Positions 12,001-27,000 of a stretch of DNA of 64,000 nt are shown here, piece after piece (the first letter of the stretch is position 1; the number at the start of each line of letters is the position of its first letter). This stretch comes from Nectonema munidae (Eukaryota > Nematomorpha > Nectonematoida > Nectonematidae). The stretch covers positions 1,651,501 to 1,715,500 of the forward strand of contig JAUIRK010000570.1 in assembly GCA_030549495.1 (NCBI GenBank), read 5' to 3'. The notes below the pieces were generated by a model. That model was not told the origin of the DNA. It searched no databases and saw only the letters and a program-made list of their open reading frames with translations. Both the position numbers and the translations under genes were made by a program.

Positions 12001-15000
12001 TTACAACTTTTATTTATTTATGAAGTCTCAGCGCCATTTTATCTACATTCATATAACTTGACTTTCATTTTATAAAAAAGAGTGGAAAGACGAAAGATCG
12101 AATGGGAGCATATATTATGTGCATCATGCGTGTATGATTCAAACTTTAAAAATGACAACTTTACGAAAGAAAGCATGTAAAAGATGTATTGAAAATCAAT
12201 ACGCTAACAAGAGCGCAAATTGCCCGCTCAATCAGACATGAAAAAGGAAGGCAAATCGCGCTATCCCATCGCATCCATATTTCAAAGATCGTTAGCAGAG
12301 ATTGGTTAGAATTAGCAGGGATTGTTTATAATTTGATCTTGCCGGGCTTTATAAAAGTGGATGCTAAGTCTTTAGAACACACTTTTGGGTTCTTCTTCCC
12401 CACCAGACGTTAATGCACTAAAACCAAATGTCAAGTATGGGTCGTCACATTTCATTTTTAAGCCATTAAGAAAAATTGACATTTCATCATATAAATTCAG
12501 TCCTGAAAAGGAATAAAAAATAATTGTTTAACTCAATTCAAAGACTAAATTATTTATTCATTTAAATGTGACTTATTGGCATAAATCGTAAATGACCCAA
12601 TATGGGTGCAATATATTGCGCAAAAAGATCCAATCAGTGACTCCTTCTTGGTCCACATGCAACTGCTTCGCAATCCCCTAGGGCAGGGTTTGGCAAAGTG
12701 GTCGATAACTGATCTTTAAGGGTCGATAAGATAGGCAAACTTATCAAATTGTGCTATGCTTTTTTTACTTTATAGTAGTAATAAATCTAAATTAAACATT
12801 TATGGTTTGTATTTTATCTTTTAATTGTTGGACATTGATTACGGTTTTTATGAAACATTTCTATGTGTGGTGGGGGTGGTTGTGAAGACAATTGTTCTAT
12901 GAAGGGGTCAACGGGTAAAAAAGTGTGCCGATCCCTGCCCTAGGGCATCACGGACTCCAGTTTGAAAACCACTGAGCTAAAAGATAGTGATGCAATCATA
13001 ATTACGATAAAATTAGTGCAGTTTTTTTATTGAGAGCTTACAGTGCAAGTATAATGCAGGGTAATAATGGCCGTGTGTGATTGGACAAAAGTTCTTTTAT
13101 AAAAAATTTTGAAAATTATAAATAAAAAAAAATCCCCCTCTCTCTCTCTCTCAAAATTTTAAGGATGTGCGCCTCTGAATTGAAAATGCGCAGGTACGTC
13201 TCCTTCACTCTTCCTTTTACTGCTGTTCGGGAATGGGTTTTTGTACTTATAGTGATTCCCCGCTTTGAAATACGCGCTTTCATTTTGCAAAGTAAAAAGT
13301 GAAAACATCATTTGTTATTTTTTGAATTTGACTATATGTGAAGAATATTCACCTTGACTTGTTTCTAGAAGAATTGTAACATGTTGCCAAAATGAATGCT
13401 ACAACAACGTACTTTGAATACTACAAGAATTCTACATAGAAGGCAAAGCGGTAAATTTCATTTTACGTTTATATATTTTAAAACTATATTAAAATTTGGT
13501 AGACATACAAGTCTATTAACTCTATAAACTTTTAAAACTTTTTAGATGGTATTAAAATTCCTAATGATTTACTCCAGAAGGATGAAATTTAAATAACTTT
13601 TTTTAGCCAATTAGGAAAAAGCTGAAGCAGCTCAATTATTTAGTTTGTCAAAAGAAGGGTGACTTCATTCAACAGACAATTTTAAATATATTTAATTAAG
13701 AATTATGGATATACCCGAAACACTCATGTTGCTCGTACAGTGAAAAATATATAGAGTAGTTCTTACTATATAAAGTAGTAGCAAGTACTATGCCTAATTT
13801 TGCTACTTCATATAGTAAATGATATTTTAGTAAGTTTAACACCTTTTTCTTATTACATGGAAAAGTTTTCGATACTAGAAATGGTAAACCTTACAATTTT
13901 TATAATAAATAGTAAATTGAAAAGTAAACTGTTTTTATCCAAAAAAATTTAAGGAGATATGGAATTTTTGAATAAAGAGAGATTACTTTTAAATTTACTT
14001 TTTAAAATTTCCACGTGTTTTTCAAAGAATCAGCGCCACTTTAGCTATAAATTTTTATAAAGTTTTTCAAACAAATAAATAGATATTTTACTACTTTCAG
14101 GGCTTCATCTGGTTAATTATTACAAAAGTTTAAGTTTGGTTAATTTTTTTTTTTAGTTTTTTTTCTTTGAACAACTAAATTTCATTTTTTAACACTTTTG
14201 AAGGGTGTCGTATTACAAAAAAATAAAATGACTCTGGGTAAAAAAAGTTTACGATGTTAATTTTAGATGAAGAATCATTGAACACAAAAGTTAAAAAATC
14301 TACAAATCTGCGAGTTTTCTGGTTTTAATATTTATTAAATAAATAAACAAAAATTCAAAAAAACATTTAAAAAAGTTCCAATTTTTAATTTTTTTTTAAA
14401 AAAGGTTTTATATAAAAAAATTTCAAAAATTTTATTAATAAATATAGATAAAACATACGCGATCTAAATGCAATAAGTTAATAAAAATTCATTTATGATA
14501 ATAATTGAAACTATCAGTATGTGTTAAAAAATTATTAATACTGAAAATATTAAAAATGAAAATAATGGAATATTGATTAGAAAAATAGATGAAGGATTGT
14601 GAATGATCTTTTCATTTGCTCTTGGAAAGGGGTTCCGTCAATATTCTGATGATTTAAATCTAAACCGTGCTAAACTGTTAAATAGAATATCACATTTTAT
14701 ACGTGACATATTTTGGCCGTGTCCACAAAGTTTAAACATCAATCAGATGCAGAGGCGCCATCTGGCTTTAAGTCACGCTTACAAAAGAGAAAATTCAAAG
14801 CAGTAAAAGGAATCATAGTAGATGAGGAAAACTTTTTGTGATATTCAATTTTAAAAATATAAAATATAATAATAATAATTAGAAATCTTTTATCTATTCT
14901 TTTCGCACACGTCTCACGAGACAGATCTTTAGAATACACACACGCATATATATATAGTATACACACACACATATATATATGTGTAATGTGTATTCATGGA

Positions 15001-18000
15001 TAGAGACAGACATGTATTATATTTGTAGTGCGCTTATTTATTAAGTTTATAGATAAGAAACTTTTTAAATTGTAAATTTCGAAGTTATTAAAACAATTTC
15101 TCGAAGAAAGTAACAAATAATTCAGAATAAGTGAAAAAATGAGAAAGCGAGCTCGCATTGTGACACACACACTCACACACAGAACAAAACAAATCAATCA
15201 TGCTCGTATAATATTCTGCATTTGAAATAAGATAGCCGCCATCTATACTAGAATGCACTATTTCTACACCTCTTGCTTCTCAAAGCCCCATCCATCCCCC
15301 ACAGATAACATCATTTCAACAGAACATGCCACTCATTTGTCAGCCTAAAAGAATGTAATTGTTATCAGGCTGTAAACAAAATCGATAGTATAATGATAAA
15401 GAATCACGGACATGACTTTTTAGTTACATCCACGTATGAATCGACTTTTTTGACTTGAATGCTTCATTGATTTTTGATCTTGGCCATTTTATCATGATAA
15501 AGCATCTTGTTTTTTTTTTAAGTTTTGTTAAAAAAAAGTCTAAATTTTGCGCTTTTTAGTTAAATCATCTTGGATTAAAGCCTTGTAAATAATCTTTTTG
15601 AATATTTTTTAATTCCTTGCAGAGAACGTGTTAATGATATGGAGAACTTAAAAATCTTCCGTAGATGATCAGTCAGATGTTTATCTCATTGAAAGCGAAT
15701 TTACTTTACCATGATTAAATGGTATTTAAATTACCAAGGATAGCAAAGTTATGTGTTGTTACAGTAACCATTTAAGGTAGTTACTGTAACCACATTTTGT
15801 TTTCAGTCGCTAATGACATTTCATAGACAGACAATTAGTTAATCATCATGGATCCAATTGGTCAAGTGAAGTTTTTGTAAAATAACTTTTTGTTAAACGT
15901 CGTTTCCAAGAATCAATAAAGAGCTAACTAATAAACAATCAAATCATAAATAACTAGGTAGCAAACTAAATGATTTAAAAAATTATTCATAACAAGAACT
16001 CTAAGATTGAAAAATCATAATTAAAATAAAGGATTTAAATAGACTCACATGGATTCAATTCAAAAAGGTCGATTCAAGTGGATTTAACCAAAATTTCAAT
16101 ACTAGAATCACTACAAAATATTTAAATAGTATAATCGAAAAACCGATAACTTTTTTATGTAACACGCATCATCCTTACTTCTATGCGATCTTTGCTCATA
16201 TTTTGACATATCTTGAATTTATTTGTCTTTTTGTTTCTGCGTTTTATAAGATCCATGAATAAACATTTAAAACTCCTAATATTTCTATTCAAGACTTGCA
16301 TTTGACCTTTCATTTTTTATATTTTTTATTTTTAATATTTTTTAGAAAATTTCAAAATTTCTTTCAAATGTTAAAAATAATGCTTTTTTTATATCTACAT
16401 AAAATTTTATATTGTTTCATTTTTTATAATCTTTAAAATAAATTCATTTTGCGTGAATTAGCGGGTTTATAAGCTTTGAAAATGTAATCATTTTATGGAG
16501 GAGGACTATGAAATTTGAAGATAAAATCATTTAGCATTTATCTAAGGATAAAAGTTGTTTTTAAGTCAAAACAAAAAATTATTCTGCTAAGTCGAACTCC
16601 AAACCTTAATAGTTAGACGTTTTTCGCGTTAACCCTTTCAGGCACAATGGGACACTAGTGTCCAAAAATATGCTACTTAATTTATATAAAAACTCATTGA
16701 GAAAGAAAGGAGACGATAGAAAACCCATGCCTAAAAGGGTTAACAGAGATATGGCCGTAATATAAGTATGCGGATTTACCAACGCTTCAAGTGAAATCAT
16801 TTCCACTTTAGTTTTTTTACATTTGATTAAAACTTTGCATTCAATATTAATTTGTATTTTACATAAAAATAAAAACGCGTCGCAAGACAGTAAAATTCTT
16901 TTTTAGTCCTGTTAACTCTCTAGGATGAAATGAAGCACGAGTATACTTTTTCGACTTTGAGTTTGGAAATGCGACTATGCGTATCCAACTTTTGGATCGA
17001 CCAAAATTTGGCAGTAGAGGCCCTTATCCTATTTCATCCGAGAAAAAGCGGACGAAATTAAGTAAAATTGGTTTAACCTTTTGACGACCAGTGTGACACC
17101 AATCTCCGAGAAATGAAAATCGTCAGCTTTAAAAATATAAAATCGCTTTAATTTCAAATGGAAAAGGAAGAATTTAAATTGAAAAAAGATGAATTTAAAG
17201 TCAAAATTCCGAATTTAAAATGAAAAAGGACGCAATTAGCCCGTTAACGACCAGAATAATCAGACGATATCTAATATAAAGCAGAAGATTTGTATTAAAG
17301 AGCTTTGATAAACGCAGACGATTTTATTTTTGTAAAGTCGACTATAGATTGGGCGTTAACGGGCTAAAGTGAAAATAGAATATATATATACAATTCCATT
17401 GAGAAAGAGAGCAGATTTTTCTTCAAAACTCTCATACTCTTTTTACCCTACATTACTTACTGTTAAGGGGAGATAGCAATCTCTCAATTTTGTAAAAATC
17501 TCAAAAAAAGCAGTAAGATATATTTATGACGTTAAATGTCATACTAATAATACTTTATTTCTTAATTGCAACATATTAAAAGTTTATCATCTCTTTAAGC
17601 TTAATCTGCCACTGTTTATATTTAAACTCTTTAATCGAAGTTTGCGTTATGTCTTTTAAAAAATTGCTGATTGTACTTTAGCTGATTGTAATTATGACTT
17701 GCGCTATAAATACCAAGATTTCAAAGAACTCATCAGTACAAATTAATAAAAAGCCGACACAAAAAGCACTTTCGCAAAAACTTCTTTTCTAACAGAATTA
17801 TCAACGACTGGAACAGCCTTCCCGCGTATGTAGTGAACCCTCCTACTTTGAACATCTTGAAGCAACGCCTTGACCACTTCTGGAAAGATAAGATGTATAC
17901 TCATTCCTAGCTTAGTAACTCGGAATATCCTAGTTGTCTTATATTAATCTTTTTTCCATAATTCTCACTTATACTATTCTCGATCAGTTTAGTTATTCTT

Positions 18001-21000
18001 TTCCTTAAATTGATGCGATCATTACAGGCAAATTGCATTTCTATTCGCTTAAAAATTATGTTATGTTATAAATACCTAACGCTTTTACCCTACCCCAATA
18101 GAGTGCGATTTTATCAGACACTTAAAGTGGAACTATATCAGACTTTTGGAATAGTAAAACACATTTATTGGAATACTTACATTTAAAAAATTAAATAAAA
18201 AATAATACACTGAAAAATATTCATCTATGTGTGTTAAACTTGTAGTTGTTATTCGTGTTATGTTCAATAAATTCCATTTTACTTCATTTCGTATACATAT
18301 CATTCGAACTTACATTTTTAGTCGAATAAGAAAGTTTTGTCAATCTTGCATACATACATATATATTATGGAAATAGATGGAATTTATTATATATTACACT
18401 GGTCAACACAATATTTTTGGCAGGCAAAGTGAGACTGGTTTCTGGGGTTTTCAAGGGCGCTGAATCCGAATCTGACATTTGTTTTTTCAAGTTGGCTCTA
18501 GTTTTGGAGATATCACAGGGGGGTCGTTCGTCTGAAATCACCCATTCGCGAACATAACTAAACGTACAAAAAACGGCTAAATAGTGCAAAAATGTCAGAT
18601 ATTGATTTTTATGATAATCTAAAACCACAAAGACAGTGTAAAATCTCAATCTAACAAGTTAAGTTAGATATAACATCATTTCATTTATCCTATAATAACT
18701 GAACACTTTTAATAGATTTCGAGAATATACAAAAAATTTGCTAAAAATTTACTGAATTTTAATGCAAAGCATTTATTATACACTAGATTCTTAGTTACAA
18801 TGAACACACAAAACAATATTTTATTCACAAAAGTGAAATTGACGTTTATACGATTTTCGCTTGTGAGCAACTTTCGGACAGTCTCTCAAAAGGTTCCAGC
18901 AGTAGTCTGCCATCATGTGCTCATCCCATTTGCCTTGATACCTCTCTTCCATTGTTTTGATGTCTTGATGGAATCTCTCTCCTTGCTCCTCACTGTAATC
19001 ACCAAGATTACCAGGAAATCTGTCGAGGTGGCTAAACAAGAAATGAACTTTAATGCTCACATTTGCCCCTAGTTTTTCGTATGCAGTAAGCATCTTACGG
19101 ACCAATTGTTGTAATTATCAGTTTGTGATTTCCCAAAAAGTTTGTCACTACATCTGTGAAGGACACCCAAGCATTTAACTCAACCCTGTTCATATGATTA
19201 GTGAAGTCAGAATCCCTCATGAGTTCGAATCTGAGGTCCATCGAAGATACCTTTAGTTTTTCGATGGAAAGACTGGAAATTGCTGCATATTACTTGAAGC
19301 AATCCCCATCTTTGTTCAACCCTTAACAAACTGTTCATGAGCCCTAGTTTTATGTGCAATGGAGGGAAGATGATTCTATCCCTGGGTACCAAAGGCTCAT
19401 TGATGATTGGTGTGCACTTCGAGATTTCTCGTTCTGGCCATTCTCCCTTCTCCAGTGTGGTTTTTGTCTGCTATCCCACAAACAAAGAAAGCAGGGATAT
19501 TTGTGTACCCACTTTGTGACAAGCAGAAAATTCACCATTTTCAAGTCCCACAAATCAGCATTTATGAGTGTTGTAATTTAGTTTTTCAAGAACAAATTGG
19601 ATACCATCATACTCTTCTTTCATCTTGGTAGAATGGACAATTGGTACAGGAGCAAACTTATTGCATTATGCAAAAGTACAACTTTTAGATTGATTTCGAG
19701 CTATCTATAAAGAGACGAATCTGTGGGTCATATGACGAGATCCCCATGAGTTAAGAAGTGCAGAAACGTCATTACAAAAGACCAGTCATCTTCTTTAGAA
19801 AAGAAACGAAGCAAGTGTTTTGTCCTATAGTATGTTACTTTTGTGCAGAATCAAGAATGTTTTCTCTTGGAGTCGTGATGCAAGAACTTCAGACTGTCCT
19901 TCGACAAACAAAGGTCTCGCACTAGGTCATTAAGTTCAGATTGATTGAAAAGCTGAGGGATTTGAGGGTTCTTCATAGTCACTACAGCTATCACCACTTG
20001 ATATTGAAAGATCAGCTGGAATCTCTTCGGTTTCATCGATTTCAGGAGACTGGTGAAAACAGGACAGGTAGATCCTCAGAGTGGCAAAGGACGGATAGCA
20101 GAATCAGGCTGGATATGAATTTGTTTCTTGTGTTGTTAAACCCCGTCATATCATTGATACAGAAGTAGAGTCATCAAAATGATTTTGGCTCTCTCCACAC
20201 CATTGGTACAGCAAACTTCAACTTCAGTTACCATTGGTCCAACCGCGGAGACTTTCTACACAGGTTTTGCACCATATGTGGGGCCCAAGACTTATCTTGG
20301 TCACCTATTTCATATCGAAGTATGTTTGTACGCCCTCTTGACAAAGTCTGTAATATTCCTCTTTTGTTGTGCCATCATATACTGTCCACAGATGTAACAA
20401 AAGACATCCGGTTCATATCTACAACTCTTTTAGAAGAACTCATTTCTCTCTGGAACTCATTTTAACTCTGGAATAAAAAGGAAAAGAATAAAAAGAAAAT
20501 TCTTAAATACTGTTTTAAAACACTACATAATAATAATTATTATGTATTTTTGATATTATTATTTACTGCTTCTATATTGAAGTATTTCAGGGAGAATTTT
20601 AGCAGTTTAGGCTTATTTGAGGCTATCAGTATCTTCTAAACTAGAGCCAATCAGACAAAACCAATGTTATATTCGAATCAGGACCTTAAAACCAAACACT
20701 TGAGAAAAAATAAAAATGTTGAGTTATATCATTAATTGTTGATTCCTATTTATATTTTTTAATTACATCATTTATTCTTATTATTCATTAAGTTTTGTGT
20801 AATTTCATGAAAGCGGCTCGATGGCCGCCTTTTTGAAAACTGACAGTAATAGTTTATCTTTTATTCACAACCTCAAAATTTATTTTATTGTGTCAATCTT
20901 CTTCATCTTTTTTAAACTGTGTATTTCTCGAATAAAATCTTCTTCTTCTTCTTGAAAGAATTAAAATGAAGAAATCATAAGAGTAAATTAAAACTGACGA

Positions 21001-24000
21001 TACGATGAGATGGATTAAAGTCATATGCGTACTTCCAATTTGAATAATCTTTATTCGTTTTACATTTAAGTTCAACAACTTTGCAAGTATTTTTGCAGAT
21101 AAAAGAGAAGAGCAACAAAAGCACACATCTTTTTAGTTTGTTTTGGTAAAATTATTTTGTCAATATTTAGGATACAGCGGATTCCTGTATTTGTAAAATG
21201 GGTTAGCTTTTTCATATTTTTGATTAGTTTGTTCACAGAGTGTCAAAAAGAAATGAATTCCATATACCAGGTAAAGTTTTTATTATTATTAAAATTGTGA
21301 AATTTTATCAATTATTATTTTCATACAATTTTCGATTCAAATATAAACTAAAAACAAAATACAGCATTTTTACTAAAATTATTTGGAATTATTTTCGCAT
21401 TCTTGTATACTTAAAATTTTATAAAATCAAACATTCACAAGCAAATATGTAGAAAAGACGTTTGTTATTCTTTCTTTTGTGAGTAAGGTTGGTTAGGTAG
21501 TGGGTTTCGATAACACAAGGTCTTGGCTTCGATCCCGCATCTAGCCTACTTTCTTCATAGTTTGATACAAGCGGCGCAATTGTGCCTTCTCGATGAAAAC
21601 ACCCCACGGTACCTTTACCTTTACCTTTGTGCTCATGCAACAATGAAAATAGTGATAACTATAACGGTTTCGTAAAACGGATTTGACTTGATTTAACTTA
21701 TTAATATAAAATTGAATGTAAATTAAAATAGCCAAAATCATTATAATTTCTGAAACAGTCTTTAACCCATTTAGTAGCAATGTTCTCAAAGGGAACACAC
21801 ACGACTCCAGTAATCTCCATTTAATTCTATTCAAAGCAAGAGTTCGTTTGCATTTCCTTTGCGAATATTCGTGCTAAATTGGTTAATTGATGTTTTCTTA
21901 TAAATAAGGTAAAATCCACCAAAACTTTTATTATTTATATCTTTTCTATAGGATAAAATTTAGAGCTAATAGTTTTTAACCCTGATTAATATTCATTTTT
22001 TTTAAACTTTTGATAAAAATTTTCAAAACATGATTCAAATTATAAATTATTATTGCAAAAATATTTACTAGTTCGATATAATTGCATTGATATCGAACTA
22101 TTGATGGATTAGTGTCTAAAAAAGTCACAATTCACCAGATTCGTTCAAATCAGGTTAACTTTGGCTAAACCCCGTCAAATACGATTTTTTACCAGCCTGA
22201 ATATAGCGTTAGCTTTTTAAAATAAAGAACTATGAATAATGTTTGCTCTCTCACTTCGTTTAAAAATCTCATATGGCTTTGAGTATTTTGGAAATCCTGC
22301 GGGTGTTGTTGCCCTTCCTTGCAACATCAGATTTGATCTGAACAAGGCAAGTGTAGTGGACAATTTGTTATCAAGGAATCATATTTGAATAAAAGTTCAC
22401 TCTTTTCTACTCATTTAACTCTTTTAACTTTTATTCATGGCATCCCAGCAACATTTTTTACACATGTTTCAGACTGTTTGAATATATCAAACAGAGTAAG
22501 GGTAGGCAGTGAATGATATAGTTAATTATTATAAAAAAATAGAGAACGATAGAGAAAGGTATGGAGCTCTTGAGTCAGAAATTATTTTTGAAGAAGTTCA
22601 TTAGTAATTTTGGTAGTTATGCACAATACAAAACACCGAAATGTGATGATAATGAGCAATAAATTTAATGGTGTCGCTGTTGTGTAAATGGTGGTGCTGC
22701 TGGTGCTCTCTGGATGATACTGCAGAAGCCGATGATATAAGTCATGATGATTTTGCTGAGGATGGAGGAATGGCATTGATGATGATTTTAATCATTAGAG
22801 AAGAATTTGATGAAAAATAAAATTTTCTGTTTCCACAAAAGAAGAGTTATAATTGAAAATTTAATCATATATATGTTTTAAAATATACCTTATTGATTAT
22901 ATTTGTGCATTCTAACATATAGAAATTGAAAGTGAATGCGACTAGTCTTATCTATATACAAATATAAATCAAATATTAATATACTATCAGATATACAAAG
23001 TATATTAACATGGATGGATATATAAGTTACAGTGCATAAATTTTGGCCAATTCAAGTATATTCAATAGTGACAAACTCTTTTTAAATTAATGTCGTTTCA
23101 TAATTCTACCAGAAAATAAAATATTGTATTGTGCTTTTCAGAGATTTAAATTAGATCGTTTTACACTATAGAAGGAACTAAAAAATATAATTCCATGAAA
23201 AGTGGACATCAAAAAGCGTATTCCAGAGTACCAAAGGTTTTGATCTACTGCAAACCTGAAGGATATATGTATTCATTGATGTATCTTCATATTCATTATT
23301 TTGTGCTAATTTTATGTATAGACTCAACTTAGTGGATTTGTTTTAGCTTGCCTAATTTTGACATGCTCTCAGATGATGAAGAAAATTCGCAGGTATTGAT
23401 TGTATTGAAACGGAAATAACTCAGCTTGCATAAAATGGATCCAATTTTTGATTCATATTTTTTGCAATCGTTTTCACTTTTAATTTTTATCTTCTGGAAA
23501 AATATTAACTCATTTTGGGCGTAAACTTTCCAAAATTATGCGTTAACACAAGCTTGCATTTTAGGAATAGGCATATAACACTGGACACTGCGTATCCCAA
23601 GTATGCTATTTATTAGTTGACTTTTATAAGGCTAGATTTTTGAATGACAAAATAAGAAACTAGCTAGAACTTCTAAAAAGCAAGAATAGGTCCTACCTCC
23701 TGTTTCTATAAGTTGCCAGCTACCTACCGCTTAAATCAAGTAACTATTCTGAAAAATATAGTATTAGACAGAAAAAATGAATAGTGCCATTTTGGTTATA
23801 TTTTTAATTTTCACCCCTACAATCAATACTGTGATGTAATATACAATCATTTTTTACTCCTTATTAAAAAACATTGAAGCTTTTCAGGTTTAAGATGAAT
23901 TTATCAAAAAATCAGATTTTAACTTTCTATGTCATGATCAAAAACGTCCAATTCCCTTTTATTTTTAATTGAAAAAGTTATACATTGCTAAAAAAAAAGT

Positions 24001-27000
24001 TTAAAAAAAAGCGACGAAACAAAATATAAATAAAAGATAACTTGCGGCACTCCATTATAATAACAAAGTTCATTGACCGTAAATAAAAATTGTAAAACGT
24101 AGTAATCAAGGCACTACTTCACTTCCCCGCCCTACGTTCTCAAACATCAAGCTTACCGCTTCTGCTTAACTAATAAAAAATTTCTTATAAAATTTTGTAA
24201 ATAATAAAATAATACACGTTTTATAAATTATTAATTTTTTTAATGAAATAAAAAAAAATAAAAATTATAATGAATATTTTTTGAACAAATGTTTTCTGTC
24301 TGCTGTTAAAAAATAAGCATACGTGATTTTAGACTGAAATTTTAGAAAATATTGAAAATAATAAGATTTAGAAATTTGAGAGGATAAATTTTTTATATTT
24401 TTTTTATATTTTTTTTATTCGTTTGTGAGTTGGTCAGTTAATTAATTTTAAAAGATATCTTTAATTTTTTTGAATTTTCTAAAAAAAAAAGTTATCGAAA
24501 ATTACTTTGAAGGATGGTAGATAAAAAGTTAACAAGTGCCACAATGAATACTAGTCAAATATACATCACAATTTACTTTTCAAAACGTTCACGCTTTAGC
24601 TGTCACGGGTTCAGATAAAATAAAGACGCTTCACCGTTTCATTTGTGAAATTAATAATAAAAATGGAGCTTATTGTTTTTTTATTCTAAAATAGAAAAGA
24701 ATAGAATGTGTTTGGTTTCCGTTTACATGTTAGCAATACTGTGTTTTCGTATGTTTACATACAGAAAAAATATTTTGAAACCGTATTTACTCAAAAAACA
24801 TATTGCATAAATTTACGCTTGATTGATTGATTGATTTTCCATATATGTTGACTGGAGGATCAGCTTCCTCAAATGATAACGATCAAAGAAGTTCAATTGT
24901 TAGCAAAGCCTTTTACAGCTCGTGAGAGAAATCATGAAAAAGTTTTCAAATGCTAATTCATTGGAAAAGAAAAGCAGAAGATTCATTTTTGAAATTCAAT
25001 GGGTGAAGACGTTAAATCTGCTATATGGAAAACTAGTCGCGTTGAAATGACATCATTGTGTCTTGTGACTATACATAATGTGTTGTGTCCTACCGATTAA
25101 CCTCATAGCCTAATTGGTAGGTTTACGTTTTTTTCTAAACAATAATTTTTACAATCGTTCATCAAATCGGTGCCACGTGGCGATAAAACTTATAATAGTA
25201 TAACCAAAAATCAGATAGGCCTTGGATAAGATCATATAGAAATTGGATTAGAAAACTTACTTTCACAATGCTAAACATAAAATATTATTAATAATAAGGT
25301 GCAGACTACAGAGTTCTTTTTCTAGAGCCTTAAATTTCAGGCATAATATATGTAAGTGTCTTTTTTCACGTATTTTTTAAATGAAGCTGTTGAAACAAAA
25401 AGTGGATAACTTTTACTTTCTTAAAATAACGTATATATTAGCATAAACTTGAATCTGAATATTAATTGAGAATTTGCTGTTTTGTAAGGAAAAAGCAAAA
25501 GGATTTCATGAAAAAGTAACTTTTGAAATCGTTTTGACCCAACTTTTTTTTTTACATATTTCATTTTTACGCGCCTTCAATACCTTACAAAATAATTCCT
25601 TTTAATACAAATTTAAATTATTTCAAATAAGGAACCATAATGATACCCACATGTTAAACAAAGATACTCAAGTATACAAGGAAAGTGGTCACGATTCAAA
25701 CAGTTGGGAAAGGATTTGCTTAACAAAGTTAGCATGCAAACGAAGGAACTTATGGAAAAAGTGTTTGATTTTTTGAACCAATCAGTTGAAATCCTCCTCA
25801 ACACAGTCTACGTTATTTTTCTAAATCTCCTGGTCTTTCTAAACATATGGGCCGCGTCACAATTTTAAATGAATAGGGAGTGATTAAATAGGTACGTTGC
25901 ATTTTTATATTTATCTCTACAGTTAGTGTTCGTGAATTTTTGTTTTCGCTGGAATTTACACGAAAAATTATAAGTTCTCCTGTTTCCGGGGAATTAACTA
26001 TTTTTTAATCTTGTTTCAAAAAAGATTAAGGAATGAAAAAGTATACATGCAATAAAAGATTTTTTCCGATTACAAAGCTTCTGAATAAATGAATATCAAT
26101 CTGAAAGAAATTCACCTTAATCCTCATACAACTAAATGTTAACGTAGAAGTTCTGAAAGAAATCCTGATAGCTTATATGAGGAATCAAACATTTTTGATC
26201 GCGTAAAAAGATTAATTTTGATTAAAGCTCATTTTTAGAATCATATATGTCTTTTGATCGAAAGAAATTAATAAAGATAAATACAATGAAAGTTTCTTTA
26301 ATGATACTGATTTCTTATAGGTGATGTAAGTTTAGAGAAACTGAAAGAAGTAAAAAATGCAGAAAACCATTCTTATATCAACGTATTTTTAACAATAAAA
26401 ATGAAACACATCAAATGAATGGGCATTTTACTTCCTAAACAATCAAATGGAAAAGTGATAAATACCGCGAAGCAAATATATTCCAGAGGGAAAAATTTTC
26501 AAAAATTAGTGCGAGAACGCGGGGAAACCTGGATCTCCTGAAAACGAGAAAGAAACACTTTAATTGGCATAATAACGTATTATTATTAATCATATAGACT
26601 TGAGTGAAATTAAAATTTCAAAATTATTTCATATCGATATTGTATAATTTAAAAACTCAAATAATGCGAAAAATTAGACCAACGGTCGCGATTTTAATTT
26701 GAACAAATTTTTGGATCGTTCCAAAAAATTTCCTTTCCAAATTTTCTAGGAATCTCCCACAATTTGAGAAGCGTTTGGACTAGTGAAGATTTATTGTTGT
26801 AAGAAAAATTGTATCAAAAATTGGCAAATTAAATAGCAAAATAATAATTTCTCAAATCTGTTACCCCTTTTAGATCGAATTTTAATGGAATGTAAAAATT
26901 AGCAAAACATTGTAAGTTATAAAGCGTTAGATTTATGCAAATTAAACACATTTAATATCCCCATTAAATGAGATAGCGTTGTTTGCATTAATTAGGAGGC

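Noticed and set aside
12189-12413. Possible pogo/jerky-type transposase fragment (IVSRDWL)
   Set aside because: Only a short, weak resemblance; no catalytic motif or flanking repeats.
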